Under the pieces are notes generated by a model that was given only the letters and a program-made list of their open reading frames with translations, was not told the origin of the DNA and did no database searches. From Didymodactylos carnosus (taxonomy: Eukaryota > Rotifera > Eurotatoria > Philodinida > Philodinidae), in assembly GCA_905250885.1 (NCBI GenBank), contig CAJNOQ010001568.1, positions 1-30,313 on the forward strand: a stretch of DNA of 30,313 bases, read 5' to 3'. The position numbers were made by a program, and so were the translations under genes. Below, piece by piece: positions 21,534 through 30,313 of the stretch. The first letter of the stretch is position 1; each line of letters opens with the position of its first letter.

Positions 21534-22557
21534 TTTCGACCCCTCGATAGTCCAGTTGAGTTTTTACTACTCTCCTATTTGAAAGCATGCGTCTAGTGGA
21601 ATATCACTGAGTAATAATAGTACGGAATTTATTTTATTTCTCTAGTTAATTTGTGGTTAAGATATACAGCAGAAAAAATGAGTTCTACAATTTATTTTAA
21701 ATTGAGTCACTTGAGAATCATTCTGAGATTTCATTTTTCCCTCGATATGAATCACCTTTATCTTCTTATCACAGACAAAATGAGAAAATGTCAAGATTAT
21801 TATCTAGTCTATACATCTAGAATTCCCGCTGGTTCAGAAGAAAAAAAGGGCAATAAACACGAATTTAATGCGATTACATTTTCTGTTCAAACACATGTAA
21901 CGAGTAAAAACAAATGCGCACATGTGCTCCATGCTTTCAATCGGCTCTCTATAGGTGTCTTTTATTGTGCATAAATAATTGAAAATCAAGGACGATACAT
22001 TGAGTAATGATTAAAAAGAAATAATGATGTAGAAGACTGGCACAATTTGAAAAAATCTGGTTCGAACATTTACTTTTTTTTCAGTTTTATCAGGAATTTA
22101 CCTCGATTTTCGAATCTGTAATTTGACCTGCATTATATGTACATGTCTACGGATCAGAGATCCGAGTTATTTTTCTCGAGCACTTCAGTATTTTAGATTT
22201 TTCGAAATGAGGAACAGAAAGCAGAGACCAGTTTTATGTCTGCTAGACGCAGTCTTTTTCGCACTACAAAACTGTATAAAATAGTACGTCTTTCTAAGGT
22301 TTGTTTGATCGAGAGAAATTTACTTCGAAGGTGAAAAAATTTCTAGTACTAACCTCGCTTTTACTCGCATTTTACTCAGTTCAGATACGAAATTTTGTTC
22401 ATCGATGTCGGAGAAGACAAACCTCATGAGGACATCAGCAATTTATCAAAAGAAAAACAGATATCAATTTCATTTTGTTGCTGTTTTATTCTTACTGTCG
22501 TATGTGCTATATATTTGAGTATCGAGATACATCAATTCCGAACTATCAGGGCGCCAT
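21534..22557. other. Intergenic DNA without recognised gene
   Basis: AT-rich sequence. A 107-codon open frame near 21651-21974 lacks any recognisable motif and is not supported by splice signals or a paralog. Nothing else was recognised. Confidence 0.45.
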
Positions 22558-22733
22558 CTCGATTAAGAACAATTTTAAATTGTATATTCTCGAATGAGAA
22601 CAAGTTTCTTAATAATTTCTCAAGTGAGAACATTTTTAAACCGTGCACTCCTGAAGGAACAATTGTTTACACTAATCTCAAAGGAGAATATTTTCGAACT
22701 GTGAGCTCTCGAAGGAAAACAATCTCAAAAATG
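22558..22733 (+). repeat. Degenerate 29-bp tandem repeat (minisatellite), about six units
   Basis: Units begin at 22558, 22589, 22619, 22648, 22677 and 22706, each starting CTC followed by GA/AAGG and GAGAAC/GGAA-type sequence (CTCGAATGAGAAC, CTCAAGTGAGAAC, CTCCTGAAGGAAC, CTCAAAGGAGAA). Spacing is 31, 30, 29, 29, 29. Because 29 is not a multiple of three, the 121-codon open frame running through it (22395-22760) does not encode a regular peptide repeat and is probably fortuitous. Confidence 0.6.
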
Positions 22734-22851
22734 TTGATCATTAAGAAAAGAAAAGATTAATGCAGGTATAATAAAAAGTAATTCAGGTGTTGGTGAAATA
22801 TCATCTTCGACTTTTCGCTTCAAATAAAACATTAGTGGGTGTTCAACCTTG

Positions 22852-23588
22852 CATAGATGTAACCGGTCAAGATTTTCTCGACCGGGCCGGTAACTGGTCG
22901 AAAACTTTCTGACCTGGCCGGGTCGGCCGATTGGTCGGTCATATATTTTTCTAGTGTGTAAGTGTAAAAGCCTAACAACAGAGGAGTGCTAAGGCTTCTG
23001 TAAAAACGTCCATAGCTCCCAAACCATGGATTTCCAAGATGTTCCTTAGATCCAGTTTTTTAGAGGACAGTTCGGACTGTATATGTATGAAAACAAATCC
23101 ATAGATTTCTATGTCAGCTTTCAGAGAACCAAAATGGTTTTCCACAGATCTCCCGAAAAACCGATCTTTGTAATTTTTTCAAACTCATTTTTGCTTATGA
23201 AAATATAGCCTCAGATCTTGGCTAGCGAATGGTAAAAACCGCAAGTCTCTATTTTTTATTCCTCTTGAGTTATTCCAAAAATAATCACCGACCTTGTATT
23301 TTAGCGCCGATAATAATGCAACAAACGTAAAAAAGAAAGAAAAACGAACGGAATATTCACATAGTAGAGATTACCAGTCCTGCTCTCGAAGACTGTTGAC
23401 AGAAAAGAAAAAACCAAACTAACTTTCTTAATCTGAAATATGAAAAACTTTATTTTACTTAGCTCAGCAAATTCGTTTTCGACAAAGTACTGATTTTTCA
23501 GACAAAAAGATATTTTTTCTCGACCGACCGGTAAAATTAATTTTCTTTCGGTCGACCCGGCCGGTTGTCAATACCGTTTACATCTCTG
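22852..23588. mobile_element. hAT-like non-autonomous element with CCGGCCGGGTCG motifs
   Basis: The left end CATAGATGTAACCGG and the reverse complement of the right end, CAGAGATGTAAACGG, match at 13 of 15 positions. The right end fits the hAT terminal pattern CAGNG. Flanking 8-mers CAACCTTG (22844-22851) and AAACCTTG (23589-23596) match at 7 of 8. Subterminal regions contain repeated CCGG/GGTCG-rich motifs (CGACCGGGCCGG, CTGGCCGGGTCGGCCG on the left; TCGACCCGGCCGG on the right). It is 737 bp with no transposase. Confidence 0.78.
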
Positions 23589-23596
23589 AAACCTTG

Positions 23597-26500
23597 GCTT
23601 CTTCATGTGCATGATTTCCATGTTCCACTAAAGCTGCTAACATCATTGGGTTGACTACTATTGATACACAACAATTACGACTAAATCAATACAGTTGATA
23701 TTTAGTTACATCAACAGCAGCAATACGAAATCAACAATTTACTCAGTACAACGCTACGTTCCAGTATCATCAACTCTGCGCGTACGAAGGTGATAACGAT
23801 ACATTTTATACAATAACGATCTATGAACATCTTTACTAATAGCTTCAGTAGTAAATGGTAATGACATTTTTTGTTTCTCAATAACGGTAATGCTTTACAA
23901 CGGGCATCTCTTTTATAGAGTTCGCAATGTTAAGTGTCTTAGTATTCTTTATTCTTTCAACTGTCGTATGGTGGTCTGAACAGTCTCTTCAGCTTCTAAA
24001 TCGTACTTTCAGCTAAGAATTAACAGCGCCACCACACCTGCATTATTTTTTTCTAATTCTGCGCTTTAAGAAGCTTCTTAATTAGCCTATACTTTTTTTT
24101 AAACTGAGAACAAGCAGATTTTTTAAACTACACTGCCCATTGAATCAGTTATTTTTAATTAGATAACATAGTTTTTATTCATACGGACTAGGACTACAGA
24201 TCATTAATTCTGAAATGCATAAAATATTCTGTCAAGAAGATAAATAATTTTACTAGGGCGATCTCCACAAATGATTCGACATCTTCAGTACATTTTCCTA
24301 TACTTCCGATAGAAGAAATTCAAATTCAATCTTGTCTTACCGATAAGTTTTTTGTGAGGTGGCTTTATAGAAATGTCCTTGGTGTATGTTACACTAGTAA
24401 ATAGACACAAAACACATACTACTACTAAGTAATCAAAACACTTATGATAACATATCTTTGAACTTTTTATTTTATTGTTACGATGTTCAGTAGACCTTGA
24501 CGCATGGTTATTTTAACTTTTACTCTTTCGATGTACTCGGTCATAGTTTACTGCTACTGCAATAACTAAATTAAGGACAAAGAAGAAGAAGAAAAAGTCA
24601 AGCGAAATGTACACTTTCCTTGCAGAATGCAGATTTAAACATCTCGACTTACAATGTCGCGTTTTCTTCTTATTAGAGCGCAGATACTTGCATTTCAAGA
24701 ACATTTTAAGTTCTATCAAGTACTGTTTGTAAACAGTATCAAATTTGGCTCGTTACTGAACAAGGTTTAGTGAGACATTTTGTACTTAATCTTAAAGCAA
24801 GATTATATCTTGGCCCTCTACTTTCACTATTTAGTATACAATAAGTTCTCTTTTTTTCGATGATACACATTTATCATATTATAATAATTCAAGTTTAAGA
24901 AACGAGAAGAAAAGCGAATTATTAATTTAATTATCTAGCATTAGTTATTTTTTTTGTTTAATTCGATAACTTACTTGTGAATTGAATATTTTCTCGATGT
25001 TTGGTGATATTTCTGTTTTTCTTCCTTTTTCTTCTTTCCATCAATTTTCCTTCTCTAATAATCATTTATGATTGAAAATCAGTTTCTTCTCTAACAGTTC
25101 TTCTAAAAAATCTATTTTTACCATAAATAATCTGAATGAAATTAACCTCCATGTAAATACAAATCGTCGCATAACAAACAAACAATATTTAGATTGTATT
25201 CCATTTATTTCTTCTTCTTCTTTCTCGTGACCGCGCTACTCTAGGACACCATATAAATACAACAAAAATGTAACGACCGTAATCATGGACAAGATATATC
25301 ATTTTTTATACATAATATATATTTTTTTGCCATTCTCTTTTTTTTATTATATTATTCACAGGAATATGTAATGACAGAGAACATGAAAAAGTAGAGAGAT
25401 GAAAATGTGGAAATCCTGTAGTTTTTCTAAAAAAAAAAGCATAACAGATAAAAAAAGCCTATCTATTAATACATTTTTCCTGATCGGCATATAAGCTATA
25501 AATAAAACTATATGCGTATTTTTTTACTTATTGTTATTAGAAATGTGGAATATATCCTAAGAACAAGGAAGGGAAAAATGTATAAAATTAGTATACCAAA
25601 TATGCTTTGATATTATTGCGTGACTATAGACTATACATAGATATAAGAAATTATTTTTTCTCATCGATTGTGTTTCTGTAATGGTAACAAGGTAAATTCT
25701 CACATTGACATATCATATTATTCATTAGGTTAGTCTACTGTGAGAACTGAAGTTGATTCAAGATGTTTTTAGTAATACAATTTACATACAAAAACTTTTA
25801 TCAATATAAGAGACTATGGTGATAACAAGAATGCCAAAATATCTATTATTCTATAATTTTTCTATATTTATATCTTTCACTAATTAGACATAATCACAAA
25901 ATATTGAAACATCTCGATTGAATATACAAAAAGGATCCTCTCTAAGAAATATTTTTTCTATACTATGCGGTCGATTTAAACCAAACTTTCAAGAATTTTA
26001 AACTTTATCATGTAAACAGGTCATCTAACACAAAAAACATACCAAAAAAGATTACAACTGATAACATCGAGTTGACAACTTCAATCATTGTACAGAATAT
26101 AAACATAGGACAGTGGATTTAGTTTTGCAGTTTCTGCAAAGCTTAATTCATGTGTTCGAATCTGCATTCGTACAAAATTGATTTTGTGTTTTTCGATAGT
26201 TTTAGTTTAAAATACTATAACGGAATATTTTTCCGCTTGTATTCTGACAGAATAAAGCTTATATCAACAGGTCATCTATAACAGTTCAGGAGTCTTGAGT
26301 GGTGTAAAATTTTTAAAATGGTGCTTTCAACATGGCACAAAAATCTCGCGATTACTGTTAACTGCAAAGTCGACTCCGTTTTAAACTAATTTAGACATTT
26401 TAATCTATAAAACGAGTAGGTCCGATTTTTCAGTTTCCTCTGTAGCTTTTTAGTAGGCGTTTCAAGTTCAAAGTTCAAAAAAATGATCACTAAAATTCAA

Positions 26501-28484
26501 AAACGTGTTGTTTTCTCCATAACAAGACAGAAATCGAAGAATTGCCCATGCTCATTCTAAGCAGTTTTATTTAGACTGTCAAATGAAAACAAAAATAATT
26601 AGTGTATATTGCATCGTTCAGGACAAAATGTACTACTCGATAGTAGCTATAAATCTTCGAGCGAGAAAATACACAGTGCGCTCCGTGGTTAAGTTTTTGG
26701 ACTTTGTGAAAAAATGCTCATATGCAAAGTCAGACAATCTTAGTTTAAAGTGAAGAGTTTGCTCTAAAAATCTAGATATTCAAAAAGAGGATCGGTGAAG
26801 CATATGGTGAGATGATTAATAGACTTTGACAACCCTGTTTCTTAGAGCTTTCACAAAAGCTTTATGAAAATCTACAAAAGGCAACTATAAGTTATAAAAC
26901 AATTAAGACTCTAAACGTATACATTTTAGGGTGCAGGATGATGAGAATAATAAAAAATCGATTTTCACAGAAAATAATTGTTTTTTGTAGGAGGGCCTCA
27001 ATAATGCGTGAATTCCAGTACTCGTAGACTCTTCATATTTATTTATGTTATACCAACATCGATTTAGAGCGTTTTTTTGACGAATAGTGGAAAAACAGAT
27101 ATTTTAGGATATATCATTGTGAATTATTTTCTTTTATGCTACTAAATGAAACAGAAAACACACCAATGAGTAATTCAAACGGCATCCCTTCTCCTATAGT
27201 TTCCAAGTCTAGTATAATGACAAATGATTAATAAACAAATAAAACGTCGTAGAAAACAGGAACGTAGAAAAATATAACAAAAAAGTATTTGGTGAGTTAT
27301 ATCAATCACGTACTATAATAATAACAACATCCATATAAATATCTTTGTAGAATACATGACAAACATTTGTGTGATTAATTAACTAAATTTACGCTCTATA
27401 TTTCAATTAACTTGTCATGACACTTACACATCTCTCAACAGTTGTTATAGACGCTAGTGAGAAAATCTTTCTTTGTATTGAATACGTTGTGTTGACACAT
27501 ACGTATTTCTCATATATACCTGATCTTTATCGGGAATTTATTAATAGAAAAAGATAGATAATCTATTGCCCTTGTAGAGATATGTATTTCTGAGAGAAAT
27601 GAAGCTAGATCTGAAATTAATCCCACAGCGAAAACTTCTTGAATCAAATGATTTATGACTCTTTATCTTAGAAGTTGTACCATTCAAACTGAGATTTAAC
27701 GGTCTTGTATATTTCTATTATAACTTAGTTTATGGTTGTATTTGATTCTGTAAATTAGGATGCACATACGTAAGAAGAGAGGGATTCTTTGTATTTTGAA
27801 TATTGATCTATAACACGGATACAAAGAAAAGATAAACTATAAATTCCATCTTCATATCTGTCGCAAAGAATAACAAAATAAAAACTAATTTCAGCGACAT
27901 GTAAACCAATTAGCTTAAATACGTTCGACATGCAAATAACGCAGAAGATATTAGCAACTTGCTTTTCCATGAAGTCGAATAGGCATTATTAATATCTCTT
28001 TTATTTTATATTCAGATGGTGAAACCATCTTTAGAATTTATTAGATTTTTCACATTGGGAAAAAATACACATATGCACAAAACTTTTTTGCCAGATCATT
28101 AATACATAGTGGAAAGACAAAGAAAGAATATCGTATTGATATTTTGTCTACATTCATGACATTGGAATGTGACCATGGAGAAAGGAAGAAAAACCACAGG
28201 ATTTTCTTTTTAAGTGTATTAATTATCAAAAACCTTGTATCGATTGACATATGACAAAATAAAAGATGGTGATAAAACATTTCTGATATCGTTTGGACTT
28301 TTGAATGAATAGTATAAAACTAATAATTATAAGAAATATAACCTTAATAAACGTCAAAAATGTCTTTTCACAACCACACTTGACTCACCAAGGTAGTTTT
28401 GTAAGAGATACCGTTTTGTTGATTATTTATACTTTAAAATCCCTTAGGATCTTTGTGACACTATTTTAATTGATATTATATTAC
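23597..28484. other. Long gene-poor stretch
   Basis: Nearly 5 kb of AT-rich DNA without a supportable gene. It contains short trinucleotide runs (AAGAAGAAGAAGAAAAAG near 24581, TTCTTCTTCTTC near 25210) and the repeat copy at 26121-26217. The sequence ACAGGTCATCTA occurs twice (near 26018 and 26269). Open frames of 60-76 codons have no splice partners or recognisable domains. Regulatory DNA or unannotated non-coding transcripts cannot be excluded. Confidence 0.45.
26121..26217 (+). repeat. Dispersed repeat copy, inverted match at 9.6 kb; possible SINE
   Basis: Its reverse complement matches 9575-9660. GTTCGAATC at 26154-26162 is like the B box of tRNA genes and is conserved in both copies. 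An A box at the right distance is not convincing (TTAGTTTTGCAG near 26119), and the T-arm cannot pair, so this is not a functional tRNA. A decayed tRNA-derived SINE is a guess. Confidence 0.5.
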
Positions 28485-28740
28485 TACACTGTAATCTTGA
28501 ATAAATTTCCAATTTCGGGAAAATCGACCGAAAAATCCCCGGGGATTTTCTACTTTATAGAAATTCCTCGGCGAATTTCCAGCTCTCTAGGAAATGTTGA
28601 TTTTCTACTTTATAGAAAATCGACTTGAATTTCCATAAATTCCATTTTCTATAAACGCGGAGATTCGCTGAGGATTTTCTATAAACTGGAAAATCGCCGC
28701 CAATTTTCTAGAAAGTGGAAATTCGCCCAGGAATTTCTAG
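28485..28740 (+). repeat. Palindrome-rich repeat, copy 1
   Basis: It starts TACACTGTAATCTTGAAT and then consists of many self-complementary short units such as TTTCTATAAACTGGAAAATC, GAAATTCCTCGGCGAATTTC and GAAAATCG. It aligns along its whole length with 29069-29320 in direct orientation. The RNA or single strand could form multiple hairpins. The family is unrecognised and there is no coding capacity. Confidence 0.7.
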
Positions 28741-29068
28741 ACCAAATACTTATTCATCTTTTTGTTTAACAATCAGTGTAGATTAACTATATTATTTTGA
28801 AAAATAGTGAGATGTTCTGACGAAAACGTCATTTGCAACTATTTATTAGAATTTGATTTCACGTACAATAAAATAAAATTTCTTCTGAATCGCTTTACTC
28901 ATGATCAGAGTGATTTATTTCTGCGAGAGTTTTCAGGTGGAAAAATTGTGAAATAATGGGAGATCTCGTGTGAAATTGATCAGCTATCTGACAAAAATGG
29001 TGTGACCATTTTCTTCTTTCCAGTAGATTTTCTACGTTTTCATGGATGTGAAAGTAGATAAATATGCA

Positions 29069-29320
29069 TACACTGTAACCTTGAATTAATTTCTAGTTTA
29101 TGGAAAATCAACTGGAAAATCGCTGAAGAATTTCTAGTTTATAGAAATTCCTCACCGATTCTCCCATATAGAAATGGTTGAATTTCTACTTACTAGAAAA
29201 TCGCCTTGAATTTCCATAAATTCGAATTTCTATAAACTCGAAAATCGTTAAGCAATTTCCATAAACTGGAAATTCCAACTTTCTAGAAAATCGATCGAAT
29301 TTCTATAAATAATTTCCACG
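29069..29320 (+). repeat. Palindrome-rich repeat, copy 2
   Basis: It starts TACACTGTAACCTTGAAT and shares order and spacing of the hairpin units with copy 1 584 bp upstream, including TTGAATTTCCATAAATTC and TTTCTATAAAC. Copies differ by many substitutions, so the duplication or the two insertions are not recent. The spacer 28741-29068 is not obviously repeated. Confidence 0.7.
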
Positions 29321-30261
29321 ATTGATGTCGCTTGAACGGACCAATCACAAACAAGACATGTGCAACAAAGACACAATCCCATAGCCACTGCGACAGTCAT
29401 GGCAGGAATCTCTAGCGCGAAAGAGCGAAGAGGTCGTTCTGTGTGATGAGGTTGTTCTCTTGTTACTATAGACTGACTGCTGTTAAGCTGTTTTTTCGAC
29501 CGAAAAATATGCTCTGAGCGTTAAGCTTCATATCCTTAGCGCTTACTTCTCCTGAATTTCAGATTCTTGTTTAGACGTTGCCTCTGTGTTGAAGGAAACT
29601 GCGCTCTGTCTCTGCTGAGTGTTGTGATCAACTTTCACTCGTGACGCTTGTCATAACTGTCAAGCTGCGTTTTCTTACTTTTGTAAGTGCAAACAGTTTT
29701 ACTACTTTATAGCAGGAAAGAATATTTCCGAAAGTATATTGATGAAGACGAGAATTGTCAACTCTTATATGTAGCTTATTCTTTTCTAATTTCAAAGTAC
29801 GCCGATGATGGGCTTTTACAAAAAGAATGAGCTAGTTTAACGACACGCTTCGAATCGCGCTTCCTCCCTTTTTTGAACCAACTTTTAAGAGAATAGGTGC
29901 TCTACGCCCGCAAATAGCGGTGGTATGAGCTCTACTCTAGTTTGTAAAATCCATTTTCGTAAACGCATTTTGTGAAAGACTGTCATTCCTTTATCTTACA
30001 CTTTCGGAGTACACGTACCACGGATCAAAGAAGTACATGAAATACTCTCTTATGCCACTAATCGTTTCGCCTTTTATCTCTATTTAGTATCTTCTAATGA
30101 ATTAATTGATTTAATTACATAAAAAACATTTTTACCCTTTCCTTTTTTCTATTGTTATTTTACAAATCTTAAAAATTCATTATTTTCTGTTTTCTTTCGC
30201 AGAGTAGGCGTGATGTTTTCGTTCATTTTTCTTACTGTAGAGACAATAAATGTGTTATTAA
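29321..30261. other. Moderately GC-richer intergenic DNA, possible promoter or 5' exon
   Basis: From about 29330 to 29700 the composition is less AT-rich and contains ACCAATCA (CCAAT-like) at 29340. A short frame starts ATGGCAGGAATC at 29399 and ends within 16 codons unless spliced. This could be the start of a gene running right, but no second exon was found before the window end. Treated as unassigned. Confidence 0.25.
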
Positions 30262-30313
30262 GGGGGGGCGCGCCGGCGCGGGGGGGGGGTGGGGGAGGTG
30301 GGGGGGTAGGTGG
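30262..30313. other. G-homopolymer tail at window edge
   Basis: The sequence changes abruptly from AT-rich DNA to nearly pure G with a perfect 12-bp palindrome CGCGCCGGCGCG at 30269-30280, then runs of G interrupted by single T or A. It has no periodicity. Most likely a sequencing or assembly artefact at a contig end; a degenerate telomere-like or G-quadruplex sequence is the alternative. Confidence 0.6.

Noticed and set aside
21651..21974. A 107-codon open frame
   Set aside because: No motif, no splice partners and biased AT-rich composition; likely chance.
22558..22733. CRISPR-like array
   Set aside because: Units are contiguous and degenerate with no spacers, and the genome is eukaryotic.
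22395..22760. A 121-codon open frame with a hydrophobic stretch (CCCFILTVVCAIYL)
   Set aside because: Much of it runs through a 29-bp tandem repeat that shifts frame each unit, with no splice signals, paralog or recognisable domain.
26110..26170. tRNA gene with B box GTTCGAATC
   Set aside because: The flanking T-arm bases do not pair, there is no acceptor stem, and the A box is poor.
26685..26750. tRNA-like segment with TGGTTAAGTTTTTGG and an inverted GACTTTG/CAAAGTC pair
   Set aside because: There is no B box at a suitable distance and no acceptor stem; perhaps a decayed SINE fragment, but unsupported.

Overview
The window looks like nuclear DNA of a small-genome invertebrate, most likely a bdelloid rotifer. 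It is very AT-rich. Most introns are 53-70 bp with GT...AG ends. The proteins are animal-specific (a TRPV channel of the invertebrate Nanchung/OCR/OSM-9 type and claudin-like four-helix proteins). Each gene has an AG acceptor 9-12 nt before its ATG, as expected for genes receiving a spliced leader. Lineage is inferred from these traits, not proven. No bacterial, viral or plasmid gene is seen.

Layout. 1-412: a TA-flanked inverted-repeat element. 413-1637: non-coding, with hairpins. 1638-5963 (+): a 16-exon TRPV channel gene, predicted 828 aa. 5964-8162: intergenic. 8163-9290 (+): a two-exon farnesyl/geranylgeranyl diphosphate synthase, predicted 354 aa. 9291-11924: intergenic, with dispersed repeats, one carrying a nested element. 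11925-13559 (-): a five-exon claudin-like gene (285 aa) whose first intron carries a hAT-like element. 13734-14155: a foldback element just upstream of that gene. 16160-16781: a hAT-like element full of AGGTT motifs. 19210-20448 (-): a six-exon paralogous claudin-like gene (293 aa). 21019-21533: a second, inverted copy of the 10.7-11.3 kb repeat. 22558-22733: a 29-bp minisatellite. 22852-23588: a third hAT-like element. 23597-30261: no gene recognised, but two copies of a palindrome-rich repeat at 28.5 and 29.1 kb. 30262-30313: an abrupt G-homopolymer tail, probably an assembly edge.

The four genes do not form an obvious pathway: a sensory cation channel, an isoprenoid enzyme and two related membrane proteins. 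The richest material is structural. There are three hAT-like non-autonomous elements, two with 7/8 matching 8-bp target duplications. There is a nested insertion with a repeat copy serving as the empty site, two nested pairs of inverted dispersed repeats around the claudin-like genes, and extensive intron turnover between those paralogs. The diphosphate synthase has lost an aromatic chain-length-limiting residue. Coordinates and splice joins were worked out by hand and are checked only by frame consistency and paralog agreement.
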